From assembly GCA_036015235.1 (NCBI GenBank), contig CP107926.1, forward strand, positions 7,980,001 to 8,044,000: DNA of 64,000 nucleotides, written 5' to 3'. The notes beneath the pieces were generated by a model, which was not told where the DNA came from, searched no databases, and saw only the letters and a program-made list of their open reading frames with translations. Origin of the DNA: Streptomyces sp. NBC_00433 (lineage in GTDB: Bacteria; Actinomycetota; Actinomycetes; Streptomycetales; Streptomycetaceae). The translations under genes were made by a program, and so were the position numbers. Numbering within the stretch: position 1 is the first letter of the stretch; every line of letters begins with the position of its first letter. This document shows, in pieces, positions 16,852 through 24,742 of this stretch.

Positions 16852-17553
16852 TCAGCCCAGGATGTTCACCGCCCGCGCCACCACCAGCACCACGGTCAGC
16901 AGGGACACCGCGGACTGCGCGAGCATCAGCGCCTTCGCCCACCGCGACATCGGCATCACGTCGGTCGGGCTGAAGGCGGTGGAATTGGTGAAGGACAGGT
17001 AGAAGTAGTCGAAGAAGGCCGGCTCCCAGTGCGGCGGAGCCAGGTCGGGCGACTGCATCTGGACGAAGAGGAAGTCCGGCATGTCCCGCTCACCCTGGGC
17101 GCGGGCGGCCGGACCGCCGCGGTCCAGCTCCCAGTACAGCAGCGCGAAGATCACGGCGTTCGTCAGCCAGATCGCGCCGCCGGTCAGCAGCAGCGTCCCG
17201 GCCGCGGAGGTCTCCGTGCCGCGGATCAGATCGTCCACCAGGCGTACCGCCGAATAGGCGTTGGCGCCGCCGATCACCAGGGCCAGCCCGAGCTCCAGGA
17301 CCCGGATCGTGCGCGAGCCGCGCTCGATGCGGTGCGGGTTGCCCGCCATCAGCGCCACCAGCAGGACCAGCTCCACCGCGGGCATCAGCCAGCGCGGATG
17401 CACCGTGAGCCGGGCCGGCAGCGTCAGCTGGATCACCACCACGGCCACCACCGCCGCCGTGGAGGCCCAGCGCGGCTCCCCTCGGGTGACCCGGCGCCAG
17501 GCCGGCGACAGCGGTTGCTCGGTTTCCTGCGGATTGTGCGTCACGTCCCACAT
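16852..17553 (-). CDS. DUF1345-like membrane protein
   Basis: Five or six hydrophobic helices in 233 residues, starting about residue 30. Near the C-terminus FFDYFYLSFTNSTAFSPTDV sits between two membrane helices and resembles the pore-loop-like segment of DUF1345 proteins, which in turn recall two-helix potassium channels, but the canonical TVGYG filter is absent. Function is unknown. The start ATG 17553 lacks a strong ribosome-binding site. It faces ppm (convergent) and is divergent from fxsA with 83 nt between the starts. Confidence 0.7.
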   Translation of the reverse strand: MWDVTHNPQETEQPLSPAWRRVTRGEPRWASTAAVVAVVVIQLTLPARLTVHPRWLMPAVELVLLVALMAGNPHRIERGSRTIRVLELGLALVIGGANAYSAVRLVDDLIRGTETSAAGTLLLTGGAIWLTNAVIFALLYWELDRGGPAARAQGERDMPDFLFVQMQSPDLAPPHWEPAFFDYFYLSFTNSTAFSPTDVMPMSRWAKALMLAQSAVSLLTVVLVVARAVNILG

Positions 17554-17636
17554 CGTGTCGTCACCGAGCGTCCCGAGTCCACCGAGGTCAGCGCCTACCG
17601 ACCCGGCCTTTACCCGCTCTTTGGCACACTTGAGCT

Positions 17637-18233
17637 ATGACGACGAGTACCCCGCCCCCCGTCCGTTCGCGCCCCGCGCAGCCGCGGCGGCGCTCCCGCG
17701 CCAGGACCGTGGTGCCGCTGGTGATCGCGGCCTGGGCAGTGGTGGAGATCTGGCTGCTCACGGTGGTCGCCTCGGCTACCAGCGGCCTGGTGGTGCTGCT
17801 CTGCATCGTCGCCGGCTTCGTGCTGGGCGCCGCGGCCGTCAAGCGCGCCGGGCGCAGCGCCTGGCGGAATCTGACGGCCACGATGCAGCAGCCGGGGGTG
17901 CGGGAGGGCACCGCGGTCCCCGCCCCGGTCGGCGGCGGGCGCACCGGCCTTCACATGCTGGGCGGGGTGCTGCTGATCATCCCCGGCTTCGTCTCCGACG
18001 CGGTGGGGCTGCTGCTGCTCTTCCCGCCGACCCGCAAGCTGATCGGCGCGCTCGCCGAGCGCGCCGCGGCCCGCTCGCTGCGCCGCCACCCGCCGCAGCC
18101 CGCTGACCCGGGGTCGCTCGGCGACCTCTTCCAGCAGGCCCAGCAGGCCGGTGAGCAGACCCGAATCCACCGCCCGGACGGCAAGGTCATCCAGGGCGAG
18201 GTCGTCGACCGGGACCAGCGCAGGAAGGACTGA
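17637..18233 (+). CDS. fxsA: FxsA family membrane protein
   Basis: Small cytoplasmic-membrane protein, 198 residues. FxsA in Escherichia coli reduces exclusion of phage T7 by the F plasmid; its role in actinobacteria is unknown. Two N-terminal hydrophobic helices (about 22-65), then the conserved segment GGVLLIIPGFVSDAVGLLLL (about 103-122) followed by PPTRKLIG match the family. The N-terminus is basic and Pro-rich, and the C-terminus carries a hydrophilic tail with FQQAQQAGEQ. ATG 17637 has no Shine-Dalgarno; CACACT at 6 nt upstream is a weak leaderless -10 candidate. Confidence 0.85.
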   Translation: MTTSTPPPVRSRPAQPRRRSRARTVVPLVIAAWAVVEIWLLTVVASATSGLVVLLCIVAGFVLGAAAVKRAGRSAWRNLTATMQQPGVREGTAVPAPVGGGRTGLHMLGGVLLIIPGFVSDAVGLLLLFPPTRKLIGALAERAAARSLRRHPPQPADPGSLGDLFQQAQQAGEQTRIHRPDGKVIQGEVVDRDQRRKD

Positions 18234-18299
18234 GACGGGGGCCGGGACCGGCGGTACGTCCGCCGGGGCCGGCGCCCGCCGGACCTGGGTACGACAAAA

Positions 18300-18341
18300 C
18301 CGCCCGGCGGAAAACGCAACACTGCGTTCCGCGCCGGGCGG
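18300..18341. terminator. bidirectional terminator between fxsA and rbpA
   Basis: CCGCCCGGCG (18300-18309) pairs with CGCCGGGCGG (18332-18341). The inner part adds a second helix around AACGCA/TGCGTT. The left side is preceded by ACAAAA, so minus-strand transcripts from rbpA gain a U-rich tail. It separates convergent fxsA and rbpA. Confidence 0.8.
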
Positions 18342-18382
18342 GATGGTCGGTGCCGCCCCCGGACGTCACCCGGGGACCGGCG

Positions 18383-18757
18383 TCAAGCTGTCTTGCGGTT
18401 GTCGCGCGGATGCACCGCGATGTTCATCGCCCCGGAGCGCAGGACGGCCAGCCTTTCGGCCAGCACCTCCTCCAACTCCTCCAGCGTGCGGCGCTCCATG
18501 AGCATGTCCCAGTGCGTGCGCGCGGGCTTTGTGGTCTTCTCCTCCGGGCCCTCTCCGTCCACCAGGAGTGCGGTCTGGCCGCAGGCGCGGCACTCCCACT
18601 CCGGCGGAATCTCGGCCTCGACCGAGAACGGCATCTCAAATCGATGTCCGTTCCGGCATGCGTACTCAACGGTCTGGCGCGGGGCCAGATCGATACCGCG
18701 GTCGGTCTCGTAGCTGGTGGCCCCGAGTCGCGTGCCGCGGAGAGCTCGCTCACTCAT
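18383..18757 (-). CDS. rbpA: RNA polymerase-binding protein RbpA
   Basis: Essential or near-essential actinobacterial general transcription factor that binds group 1/2 sigma factors and stabilises the open complex; it also supports rifampicin tolerance. The 124-residue protein from ATG 18757 (GGGAGG upstream) begins MSERALRGTRLGATSYETD, an almost invariant N-terminus. The zinc-ribbon-like core domain has YACRNGHRFEMPF and ECRACGQ, though only three of four ligand positions are Cys, as in other Streptomyces forms; the C-terminal sigma-interaction helix contains RTHWDMLMERRT. Two promoters are visible upstream, one of sigma-R type. Confidence 0.97.
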   Translation of the reverse strand: MSERALRGTRLGATSYETDRGIDLAPRQTVEYACRNGHRFEMPFSVEAEIPPEWECRACGQTALLVDGEGPEEKTTKPARTHWDMLMERRTLEELEEVLAERLAVLRSGAMNIAVHPRDNRKTA

Positions 18758-18819
18758 GAATCGTGCCTCCCGGGCTTGGTCGCCCACAGGACAGGTGTCG
18801 CTGTCGTCGTCATCCGGTC

Positions 18820-18845
18820 AACGTCCGGTCGGCGGTGAAGATTCC
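18820..18845 (-). promoter_or_regulatory. sigma-R promoter of rbpA
   Basis: On the minus strand GGAAT (18845-18841), exactly 18 nt, then GTT (18822-18820) matches the published sigma-R consensus GGAAT-N18-GTT. rbpA of Streptomyces coelicolor is known to be induced through sigma-R under thiol-oxidative stress. The predicted start of transcription is about 55 nt before the ATG. Confidence 0.85.
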
Positions 18846-18938
18846 CGATGAGGGATATGCGTCGCCCGTCGTGTCGCCCCTGTTTGTACCCACCGGCGCC
18901 CGCTTTGTCACATCTGAGGGGAGATGTCACCCGGCGTT

Positions 18939-18968
18939 GTCATATCTTTTGCGTGCAGTAACGGTCAA
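18939..18968 (-). promoter_or_regulatory. housekeeping-type promoter of rbpA
   Basis: Minus strand TTGACC (18968-18963), an 18-bp spacer and TATGAC (18944-18939). It lies about 100 bp upstream of the sigma-R promoter, in agreement with the two-promoter arrangement known for rbpA. A dyad ACATCT-GAGGGG-AGATGT (18911-18928) lies between the two promoters. Confidence 0.6.
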
Positions 18969-19013
18969 GCTAAGGGGCCAACCGCGTACACTACCGGTCC
19001 ACACCGCCGGAGG

Positions 19014-19763
19014 CTAAATCGTGTCCGCCACCGCGCGTTCCCGCGGCACCGGTGCGGTCGGAGCGCCGACGCGGGAGTGGCTACCCGCCCCGGAGCCGCC
19101 GAAAACCCGCAGGAAGAACTGGGCGAGCGGGCCGATGGCCAGCGCGTAGAGCACCGTGCCGACGCCGACCCCGCCGCCGAGCAGGAAACCCGCGACCAGC
19201 ACGGTCAGCTCGATGCCGGTGCGGATCAGCCGCAGCGAGCGTCCCGTCCTGCGGTGCAGGCCCGTCATCAGGCCGTCCCGCGGCCCGGGACCGAAGCGGG
19301 CCGCGATGTACAGCCCGGTCGCGACCCCGTTGAAGAGCACCCCGCACAACAGCAGCGGGACGCGGGCGGCGAGCGCCTCCACGTGCGGGACCAGCGCGCA
19401 GGTCGCGTCGATCGAGGCGCCCACCAGGACGACGTTGGACACCGTGCCGAGGCCCGGACGCTGCCGGATCGGCCACCACAGCAGCAGCACCACCGCACCG
19501 ACGAGAATGGAGACGGTGCCGATGCTGATCCCGGTGTGCCGGGACAGGCCCTGGTGGAAGACATCCCACGGGTCGAGGCCGAGGTCGGCGCGGATCACCA
19601 GGGCGTCGGTCACCCCGTAGAGGACCAGGCCGGCGTAGAGCTTGACGAGGCGGTCCACCGGCAGCGGGCCGCGAGGAAAGGCGGGTGGACGGGCAGGTGG
19701 ACGGGAAAGCGGACGGGACGGAAACGGGCGAAACGGCGACAACGGAACCCCCCTGGCGGTCAT
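19014..19763 (-). CDS. yczE: YczE-type membrane protein
   Basis: Polytopic membrane protein of the YczE/YyaS/YitT group, 249 residues from ATG 19763. A basic, Pro/Arg-rich N-terminus (about 35 residues) is followed by about five membrane helices; the segment GLDPWDVFHQGLS (about 64-76) and ARFGPGPRDGLMTGL (about 157-171) are the conserved loops of the family. GTG 19658 is an alternative start just before the first helix. Transport substrate is unknown. It is divergent from a MocR-type regulator with 76 bp between starts, the standard pairing for yczE genes. Confidence 0.85.
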   Translation of the reverse strand: MTARGVPLSPFRPFPSRPLSRPPARPPAFPRGPLPVDRLVKLYAGLVLYGVTDALVIRADLGLDPWDVFHQGLSRHTGISIGTVSILVGAVVLLLWWPIRQRPGLGTVSNVVLVGASIDATCALVPHVEALAARVPLLLCGVLFNGVATGLYIAARFGPGPRDGLMTGLHRRTGRSLRLIRTGIELTVLVAGFLLGGGVGVGTVLYALAIGPLAQFFLRVFGGSGAGSHSRVGAPTAPVPRERAVADTI

Positions 19764-19839
19764 GTGGGCGCGCGTGCCACTGTGTGGCCTGTAAGGGGAA
19801 GTAATCCATGGCCAATCCGCGGAAGGTGGACTGAGTTTC

Positions 19840-21330
19840 ATGTCGCAGTGGACTGCGTCGGTCAGCGCGGCACATCTGGCCCGGCTGCTGGAGCCGGGCC
19901 CGGCGCCCGGCGGAGGCGGCCGCAAACTCCCCGCCTACCGCGGACTGGCCGACGGCGTAAGGCTGCTGGTGCTCGAAGGCCGGGTCCAGGTCGCGGCCCG
20001 GCTGCCCGCGGAGAGGGAGCTGGCGCTCGCGCTCGGGGTCAGCAGGACCACCGTCGCGGCCGCGTACGAAGCGCTGCGGGCCGAGGGCTTCGCGCGGTCC
20101 CGGCGTGGCGCAGGCAGTTGGACGGCGATCCCCGAGGGCCACCTCCTGCCCTCCCGCAGCCTCGAACCGCTGCCGCCGGACGCCGCCGGCTCGGTCATCG
20201 ACCTCGGCTGCGCCGCGCTGCCCGCGCCCGAACCGTGGCTGACCCGCGCCATGCAGGGCGCGCTCGCCGAACTGCCCGCCTACGCCGCCACCCACGGCGA
20301 CTTCCCCGCCGGCCTGCCGGTGCTGCGCGAGGCCATCGCCGACCGCTACACCGCCCGCGGCGTGCCGACCATGCCCGAGCAGATCATGGTGACCACCGGC
20401 GCGATGGGGGCGATAGGGGCCGCGGCCCGGCGGGTGGTCGGCTTCGGCGAACGCGTCGCCGTGGAGTCGCCCAGCTACGCCAACGTCCTCGAACTCTTCC
20501 GCGAGACCGGCGCCCGGCTGGTGCCGGTCGCGCTGCGCGAGGGCCTGGGCGGCTGGGACATGGAGGCGTGGCGCCGCGTGCTGCGCGACGCGGCGCCACG
20601 GATGGCGTACGTCATGCCGGATTACCACAACCCCACCGGCACGCTGATCGGCGACGAGCAGCGGCGCGAGCTGGTGGAGGCCGCCAGGGCCGCGGGCACG
20701 GTGGTCGTGGCCGACGAGACGATGGCCGAACTCACCCTCGACGGCGATGATTCGGGCGTACGTCCGATGGCCGCGTTCGACCGCGGCGGGACCGTGATGA
20801 CGGTGGGCTCCGCCAGCAAGGCGGTCTGGGCCGGGCTGCGGATCGGCTGGGTCAGGTCCACACCCGACGTGGTGCGCCGGCTGGTCTCCGCCCGCGCCTA
20901 CCTCGACCTCGGCTCGCCGGTCGTCGACCAGCTCGCCGTCGCCTGGCTGCTGCGCGGCGGCGGCTGGGACCAGGCGCTCGCAACCCGCCGCCGACGGGCC
21001 CGCGAATGCCGCGACGACCTCGCGGCGGCGCTGCGCGAGCACACGCCCGACTGGGACTTCACGGTGCCGCGCGGCGGCATGACGATGTGGGTACGCACGG
21101 GTGACGTGTCCGGCTCGCGGGTCGCCGTGGCCGGCGAACGCCTCGGCGTCCGCGTCCCCTCCGGCCCCCGCTTCGGCGTCGACGGCGCCTTCGAGTCCTA
21201 CGTCCGCGTTCCCTTCACCGTCAGCGGCTCCACGGCGGCCGAGGCGGCCCATCGGCTCGCCGCCGCGGCTGATCTCGTCCGCTCGGGTGCGGCCCCCGAC
21301 GCCGAATCCACCGGCCTCTTCGTGGCGTAG
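19840..21330 (+). CDS. MocR/YczR-type PLP-dependent transcriptional regulator
   Basis: Fusion of a GntR winged-helix DNA-binding domain to a fold-type I aminotransferase-like domain, 496 residues. The HTH region (about 30-100) includes LPAERELALALGVSRTTVAAAYEAL. The PLP domain contains YVMPDYHNPTG (substrate/cofactor contacts), VVADETMAEL and TVGSASKAVWAGLRIGW, in which the Lys (about 327) should hold PLP. The ribosome-binding site GGAAGGTGG is about 10 nt before ATG 19840. By analogy with YczR and PdxR it probably controls the divergent yczE; whether it also responds to pyridoxal phosphate is inference. Confidence 0.92.
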   Translation: MSQWTASVSAAHLARLLEPGPAPGGGGRKLPAYRGLADGVRLLVLEGRVQVAARLPAERELALALGVSRTTVAAAYEALRAEGFARSRRGAGSWTAIPEGHLLPSRSLEPLPPDAAGSVIDLGCAALPAPEPWLTRAMQGALAELPAYAATHGDFPAGLPVLREAIADRYTARGVPTMPEQIMVTTGAMGAIGAAARRVVGFGERVAVESPSYANVLELFRETGARLVPVALREGLGGWDMEAWRRVLRDAAPRMAYVMPDYHNPTGTLIGDEQRRELVEAARAAGTVVVADETMAELTLDGDDSGVRPMAAFDRGGTVMTVGSASKAVWAGLRIGWVRSTPDVVRRLVSARAYLDLGSPVVDQLAVAWLLRGGGWDQALATRRRRARECRDDLAAALREHTPDWDFTVPRGGMTMWVRTGDVSGSRVAVAGERLGVRVPSGPRFGVDGAFESYVRVPFTVSGSTAAEAAHRLAAAADLVRSGAAPDAESTGLFVA

Positions 21331-21519
21331 CCCCCCGCGCCCGGGGGTGCGGCTCCCCTTGCGCGGGGGGCACGCTTCCGCGGGTCGCGGTGGGTGGGGG
21401 GTGCCCCTTCGGTAGGGGGTGCCTTTCCCCGGGGACGGGGGTGCGACTCCGTTTGCGCGAGGGCGCGCTCTCCCTGGTCGAAGGGGCGCTGCGGTCCCTT
21501 TCGGCGAGGGGGCGCCCCT

Positions 21520-21832
21520 CAGGGGCGCGGGGAACTGCGCGACCAGCCCCCGCCGGTGGTCCGGCACGGACCGAACAGCCCCTCTCGCACGGTGGCGACG
21601 TGCAGCTTGTCGACGGCTGGTCGCGCAGTTCCCCGCGCCCCTGGGGTGGTGGCGGTCCGTCGCCACATGACGGTGGGTGGTGGGTTGCGTGCGCGGTTCC
21701 CCGCGCCCTGGGTGGTGGCGGTCCGTTGCCGTACGACGGGGTGGTGGGCCGGGCGTGCCCGTGCGGCGCCAGCCGCGGAGCAGGTGCAGCCCCGGCCCCC
21801 CGGGGTGGTGGCGGTCCGTCGTCGTAGGGGCC
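21520..21832. repeat. GC-rich inverted and diverged tandem repeats (copy B)
   Basis: The 514 bp between the MocR gene and 21845 hold no gene. A perfect 29-bp inverted repeat is formed by 21520-21548 and 21615-21643 (CAGGGGCGCGGGGAACTGCG core). After it come three diverged copies of a unit containing GGTGGTGGCGGTCCGT and a small palindrome around TACGACGG; the same unit is tandemly repeated at 34151-34482. The first 190 bp (21331-21519) are G-rich with no recognised signal. The block separates convergent genes and may terminate transcription both ways. Confidence 0.7.
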
Positions 21833-21844
21833 GCCCTCGGGACG

Positions 21845-23434
21845 TTATCCGAGGTCGGCCACCGTGCGGATGACGGCCTCCTTGCGGAGAGCGGATGGCT
21901 CGGGGTCGGGGGCAGGGGTCGGGGCCGGGGGAATCGTGGTGGGGAGGAGGGCGAGGACGGCGTCGCGGTGGAGGGCCGGGGCCTCGTCGTCGTAGGGGTC
22001 GGGGGTGGAGGGGACCTGGATGCGGAGGACGGGGCCCGTACCGAGGCGGGCGTACCCCCGGCCCGGGGGAACCTCCGCGGCCGGGGTGGTGCGCTGGGCG
22101 GCGCCCAGGACCGCCTCGACGTGCTCCGGCGCGAGCCGGCCGAGCACGACCCGCGCCCGGGTGTGGGCGATCACCACCGGCGCCAGCGCCTCCGTCGCGT
22201 CGAGCTGGTCGGCGACGGCGACGGCGACGCTGGCCGTACGCCCGTGCCGCAGCGGCACGTCGAGGAGCAACTGCGGGTCGGGACGCCCCTCGGCGAGGGC
22301 GAGTTGGCTCAGGGCGGTCGGCCGGTCGACCAGGATCCACAGCGGGCGGCGCGCGTCCTCGTCGACCGGGCGGCCTTCCTGCCGGGCGCGGCTGACCGCG
22401 ACGAGCCGGCGTTCGGTCTCGTGCGCGGCCCATTCCAGCGTGGCGGACGCGCCGAGCAGTCCGTCCTCGACGGCGAGCACTCCCGGGCGCCCGGTCAGGC
22501 ACGCGTATTCACCCGTGCCGCTGCCGTCGACGATGACGACGTCTCCGTGCACGAGCGACTGGAGCGCGATGGACCGCAGCAGGCTGGTCGTCCCGGTGCC
22601 CGGCTGGCCGAGCGCCAGCAGGTGCGGTTCCGTGGAGCGCGACCCGGTGCGCCACACCACCGGCGGCGCGTCGCGGGCCTCCTCGCCGCCCCCGGCGACC
22701 GGCACGGTCCGCGGTACGGCCTCGGTGTCGGTGAAGCCGAGCACCGTCTCGCCGGGCGCGGTGACGAAGCGCTGGGCGACGATGTCGGTGGGCAGCGGCG
22801 GCAGCGCGGTGAGGGTGAGGTGGTTCTCCTCCTCGTTCCAGTCGAAGCGGTATTCCCTGCCCCGCCCGGCCTTGGCGTGCAGCAACTGCTCGACGCGGGC
22901 GCGTGATTCGGCCTCGCCGTCGGTGAAGTAGGCCGGGTAGCGCAGGTGCAGCCGGGTCAGCCGGCCGCCCTCGAAGTCGAAGGAGCTGAAGGCCTTCGCC
23001 CAGCTGCCGTCGTAGGCGTAGAGCGGCGCGGGGTCCGCGGGGTCGGACAGGTAGGGCACCAGCGCCTCGTACAGCGACTGGAGCCGCCCGGTCTCCGCCT
23101 CGCCGGGGCCCGCGGACGCGGCGGCGCCGCGGTCCCGGCCCATCCAGGCCGCGGAGGCCAGCAGCGCGACGACGGCGAGCAGCGGCCCGTACGGCATCAT
23201 CAGCACGACCACCGCCCCCGCGGCGGCCAGCAGCAGCGCGGGACCGCGCCGGTCCTTGGGGGTGCGGCCCCACCAGCCGCCGGTCCAGGCCGCCTGCCGC
23301 CGCATGCCGCGGGCGATGGTGATGACCGGGTGGAGGACGTCGGAGGCGCCGTCCGCGGCGCTGCGCGCCAGGTCGCGACCGCGGACGAGCGCCGGTCGGC
23401 TGCTCAGGATGCTGGGAAGGGGACGCCTTGCCAC
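21845..23434 (-). CDS. membrane-anchored P-loop ATPase-like protein of unknown function
   Basis: I do not recognise a named family with certainty. The 529-residue protein has a basic N-terminus, two adjacent membrane helices (about 65-95), a region of about 120 residues without known motifs, and then a possible P-loop LALGQPGTGTTSLLRS (about 270-285; GxPGTGTT instead of GKT) followed by a Walker B-like WILVDRP strand (about 367-373). The layout (N-terminal helices plus C-terminal ATPase domain) recalls FtsK/TraB-type proteins, but the Walker Lys is Thr. GTG 23434 has GGAG 5 nt upstream. It lies 165 bp downstream of a small membrane protein gene on the same strand and is probably co-transcribed with it. 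Confidence 0.6.
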   Translation of the reverse strand: MARRPLPSILSSRPALVRGRDLARSAADGASDVLHPVITIARGMRRQAAWTGGWWGRTPKDRRGPALLLAAAGAVVVLMMPYGPLLAVVALLASAAWMGRDRGAAASAGPGEAETGRLQSLYEALVPYLSDPADPAPLYAYDGSWAKAFSSFDFEGGRLTRLHLRYPAYFTDGEAESRARVEQLLHAKAGRGREYRFDWNEEENHLTLTALPPLPTDIVAQRFVTAPGETVLGFTDTEAVPRTVPVAGGGEEARDAPPVVWRTGSRSTEPHLLALGQPGTGTTSLLRSIALQSLVHGDVVIVDGSGTGEYACLTGRPGVLAVEDGLLGASATLEWAAHETERRLVAVSRARQEGRPVDEDARRPLWILVDRPTALSQLALAEGRPDPQLLLDVPLRHGRTASVAVAVADQLDATEALAPVVIAHTRARVVLGRLAPEHVEAVLGAAQRTTPAAEVPPGRGYARLGTGPVLRIQVPSTPDPYDDEAPALHRDAVLALLPTTIPPAPTPAPDPEPSALRKEAVIRTVADLG

Positions 23435-23599
23435 GGTTGCTCCATGGGGTGGTTCGGGTGCGGGAACCGCGGGGGACGCGCGGCGGTGCAGCGGGGGAGG
23501 GGAAGCGGCGGCGGGTGGGACCGAAAGCGGACCCGGGAGCGGGCGACCGCTCCCGGGCCTGCGGGTGGCGTGCGCCGTGCCGTCCGCGGGGACGGCCGG

Positions 23600-23794
23600 C
23601 TAGATCTTGATCCCGCCCAGCAGGCTGGCCAGGCTCGCGCCGCCCGCCGTGATGCTCGGGGCGATGGCGGTGCTCGCGAGGTAGAAGCCGAAGAGAGCGC
23701 TGACGATGCCGTGGGACACCTTCAGCCCGTCTTTGCGGAAGAACAGGAAGACGATGACGCCGAGCAGAACGACGCCGGAGATCGACAGGATCAT
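23600..23794 (-). CDS. small two-helix membrane protein, unknown
   Basis: A 64-residue protein with a good AGGAGA ribosome-binding site before ATG 23794. Helix one spans residues 2-19 (ISGVVLLGVIVFLFF), then a basic turn RKDGLKVSHG, helix two (about 30-48) and a short Ser/Gly/Ala tail. Similar small proteins next to the same ATPase-like gene are, to my recollection, conserved in Streptomyces, but I cannot name a function. A pore, pilin-like or adaptor role for the ATPase is speculation. Confidence 0.7.
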   Translation of the reverse strand: MILSISGVVLLGVIVFLFFRKDGLKVSHGIVSALFGFYLASTAIAPSITAGGASLASLLGGIKI

Positions 23795-24039
23795 GGGCTT
23801 TCTCCTGGGTGATGGGGACGGTCACCATGAGTTCCTCCAGGGTCACAAAAAGTCATGTTTCGCGCTCGGTGGCAAACGGGTGATTTGTAGAGAATTTCCC
23901 CCATGTGAGTGGGTTGTGGGGCGCTGTGAGCGGCCCGGCGGCCCGGGGCGCCGCCGTGTTCCTCCCGCCCGATCGGGTGACGCCGGGAGTGCCGCCGCCC
24001 GCCCGCCGCGCAGGCGTCCCGCTCCGGCAGGATGGCCCT

Positions 24040-24669
24040 GTGCAGCTCACCCCGATCACCTGGCCCCGGCTCGCTGAGGCCCTCGCGGAGCGGATCGCCG
24101 CGACCCCGCCGCCCGCGGGACCGTGGTGGCGCGTGGCGGTGGACGGCGCACCCGCCGCCGGCACCGCCGGCCTCGCGGACGCGCTGGCCGCCGCGCTGCC
24201 CGCCCTCGGCCACCCGGTGCTGCGGGCGAGGGCGCAGGACTTCTGGCGGCCCGCCTCGCAGCGCCTCGAATACGGCCACGAGGACGTGGACGCCTACTAC
24301 CAGCTGTGGCTGGACACCGGCGCCCTGCGCCGCGAGGTGCTCGACCCGCTCGGGCCCGGCGGCAGCGGGCGGGCGCTGCCGTCGCTGCGCGACCCCGGCA
24401 CGGACCGCTCCACCCGGGCGGACTACGTGGCGCTGCCGTCCGGCGGCGTCCTGGTGCTCGACGGCCCGCTGCTGCTCGGGCAGGGGCTGCCGCTGGATCT
24501 GACGGTCCATCTGCGGCTGTCGGAGGGTGCGCTGCGGCGGCGTACGGAGCCGGCCGAGCAGTGGACGCTGCCCGCCTACCAGCGCTATTCCCGCGAGGCG
24601 CTGCCGGAGGAGAGCGCCGATGTCCTGGTGCGCGCCGACGATCCGCGGCACCCGGCCTGGACCGGCTGA
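24040..24669 (+). CDS. uridine kinase-like P-loop protein
   Basis: 209-residue protein resembling the uridine kinase family of actinobacteria. It starts VQLTPITWPRLAEALAERI and has VAVDGAPAAGTAGLADALA (about 31-49) where the P-loop should be; the expected GxxGxGKS is degraded to GAPAAGTAG. RAQDFWRPASQRLEYGHEDVDAYY (about 67-90) matches the nucleoside-binding region of the family, and GGVLVLDGPLLL (about 139-150) is the Walker B strand. Loss of the P-loop Lys makes kinase activity doubtful. GTG 24040 has no Shine-Dalgarno; CAGGAT 6 nt upstream suggests leaderless expression. Confidence 0.7.
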   Translation: MQLTPITWPRLAEALAERIAATPPPAGPWWRVAVDGAPAAGTAGLADALAAALPALGHPVLRARAQDFWRPASQRLEYGHEDVDAYYQLWLDTGALRREVLDPLGPGGSGRALPSLRDPGTDRSTRADYVALPSGGVLVLDGPLLLGQGLPLDLTVHLRLSEGALRRRTEPAEQWTLPAYQRYSREALPEESADVLVRADDPRHPAWTG

Positions 24670-24742
24670 CGCGGCCGCGGCGTACGGCAGGCGGTACCGC
24701 CTTGCCGTGGGGGTACGCGCCCCGCTAGCGTCCTCGAACACC

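Noticed and set aside
22509..23846. 445-residue frame with a good GGAGG site starting with MVTVPITQEK upstream of the small membrane protein
   Set aside because: The downstream sequence is Arg/Pro-rich shadow of the two real genes; codon position GC fits the other frames. A short leader peptide cannot be excluded but is not supported.
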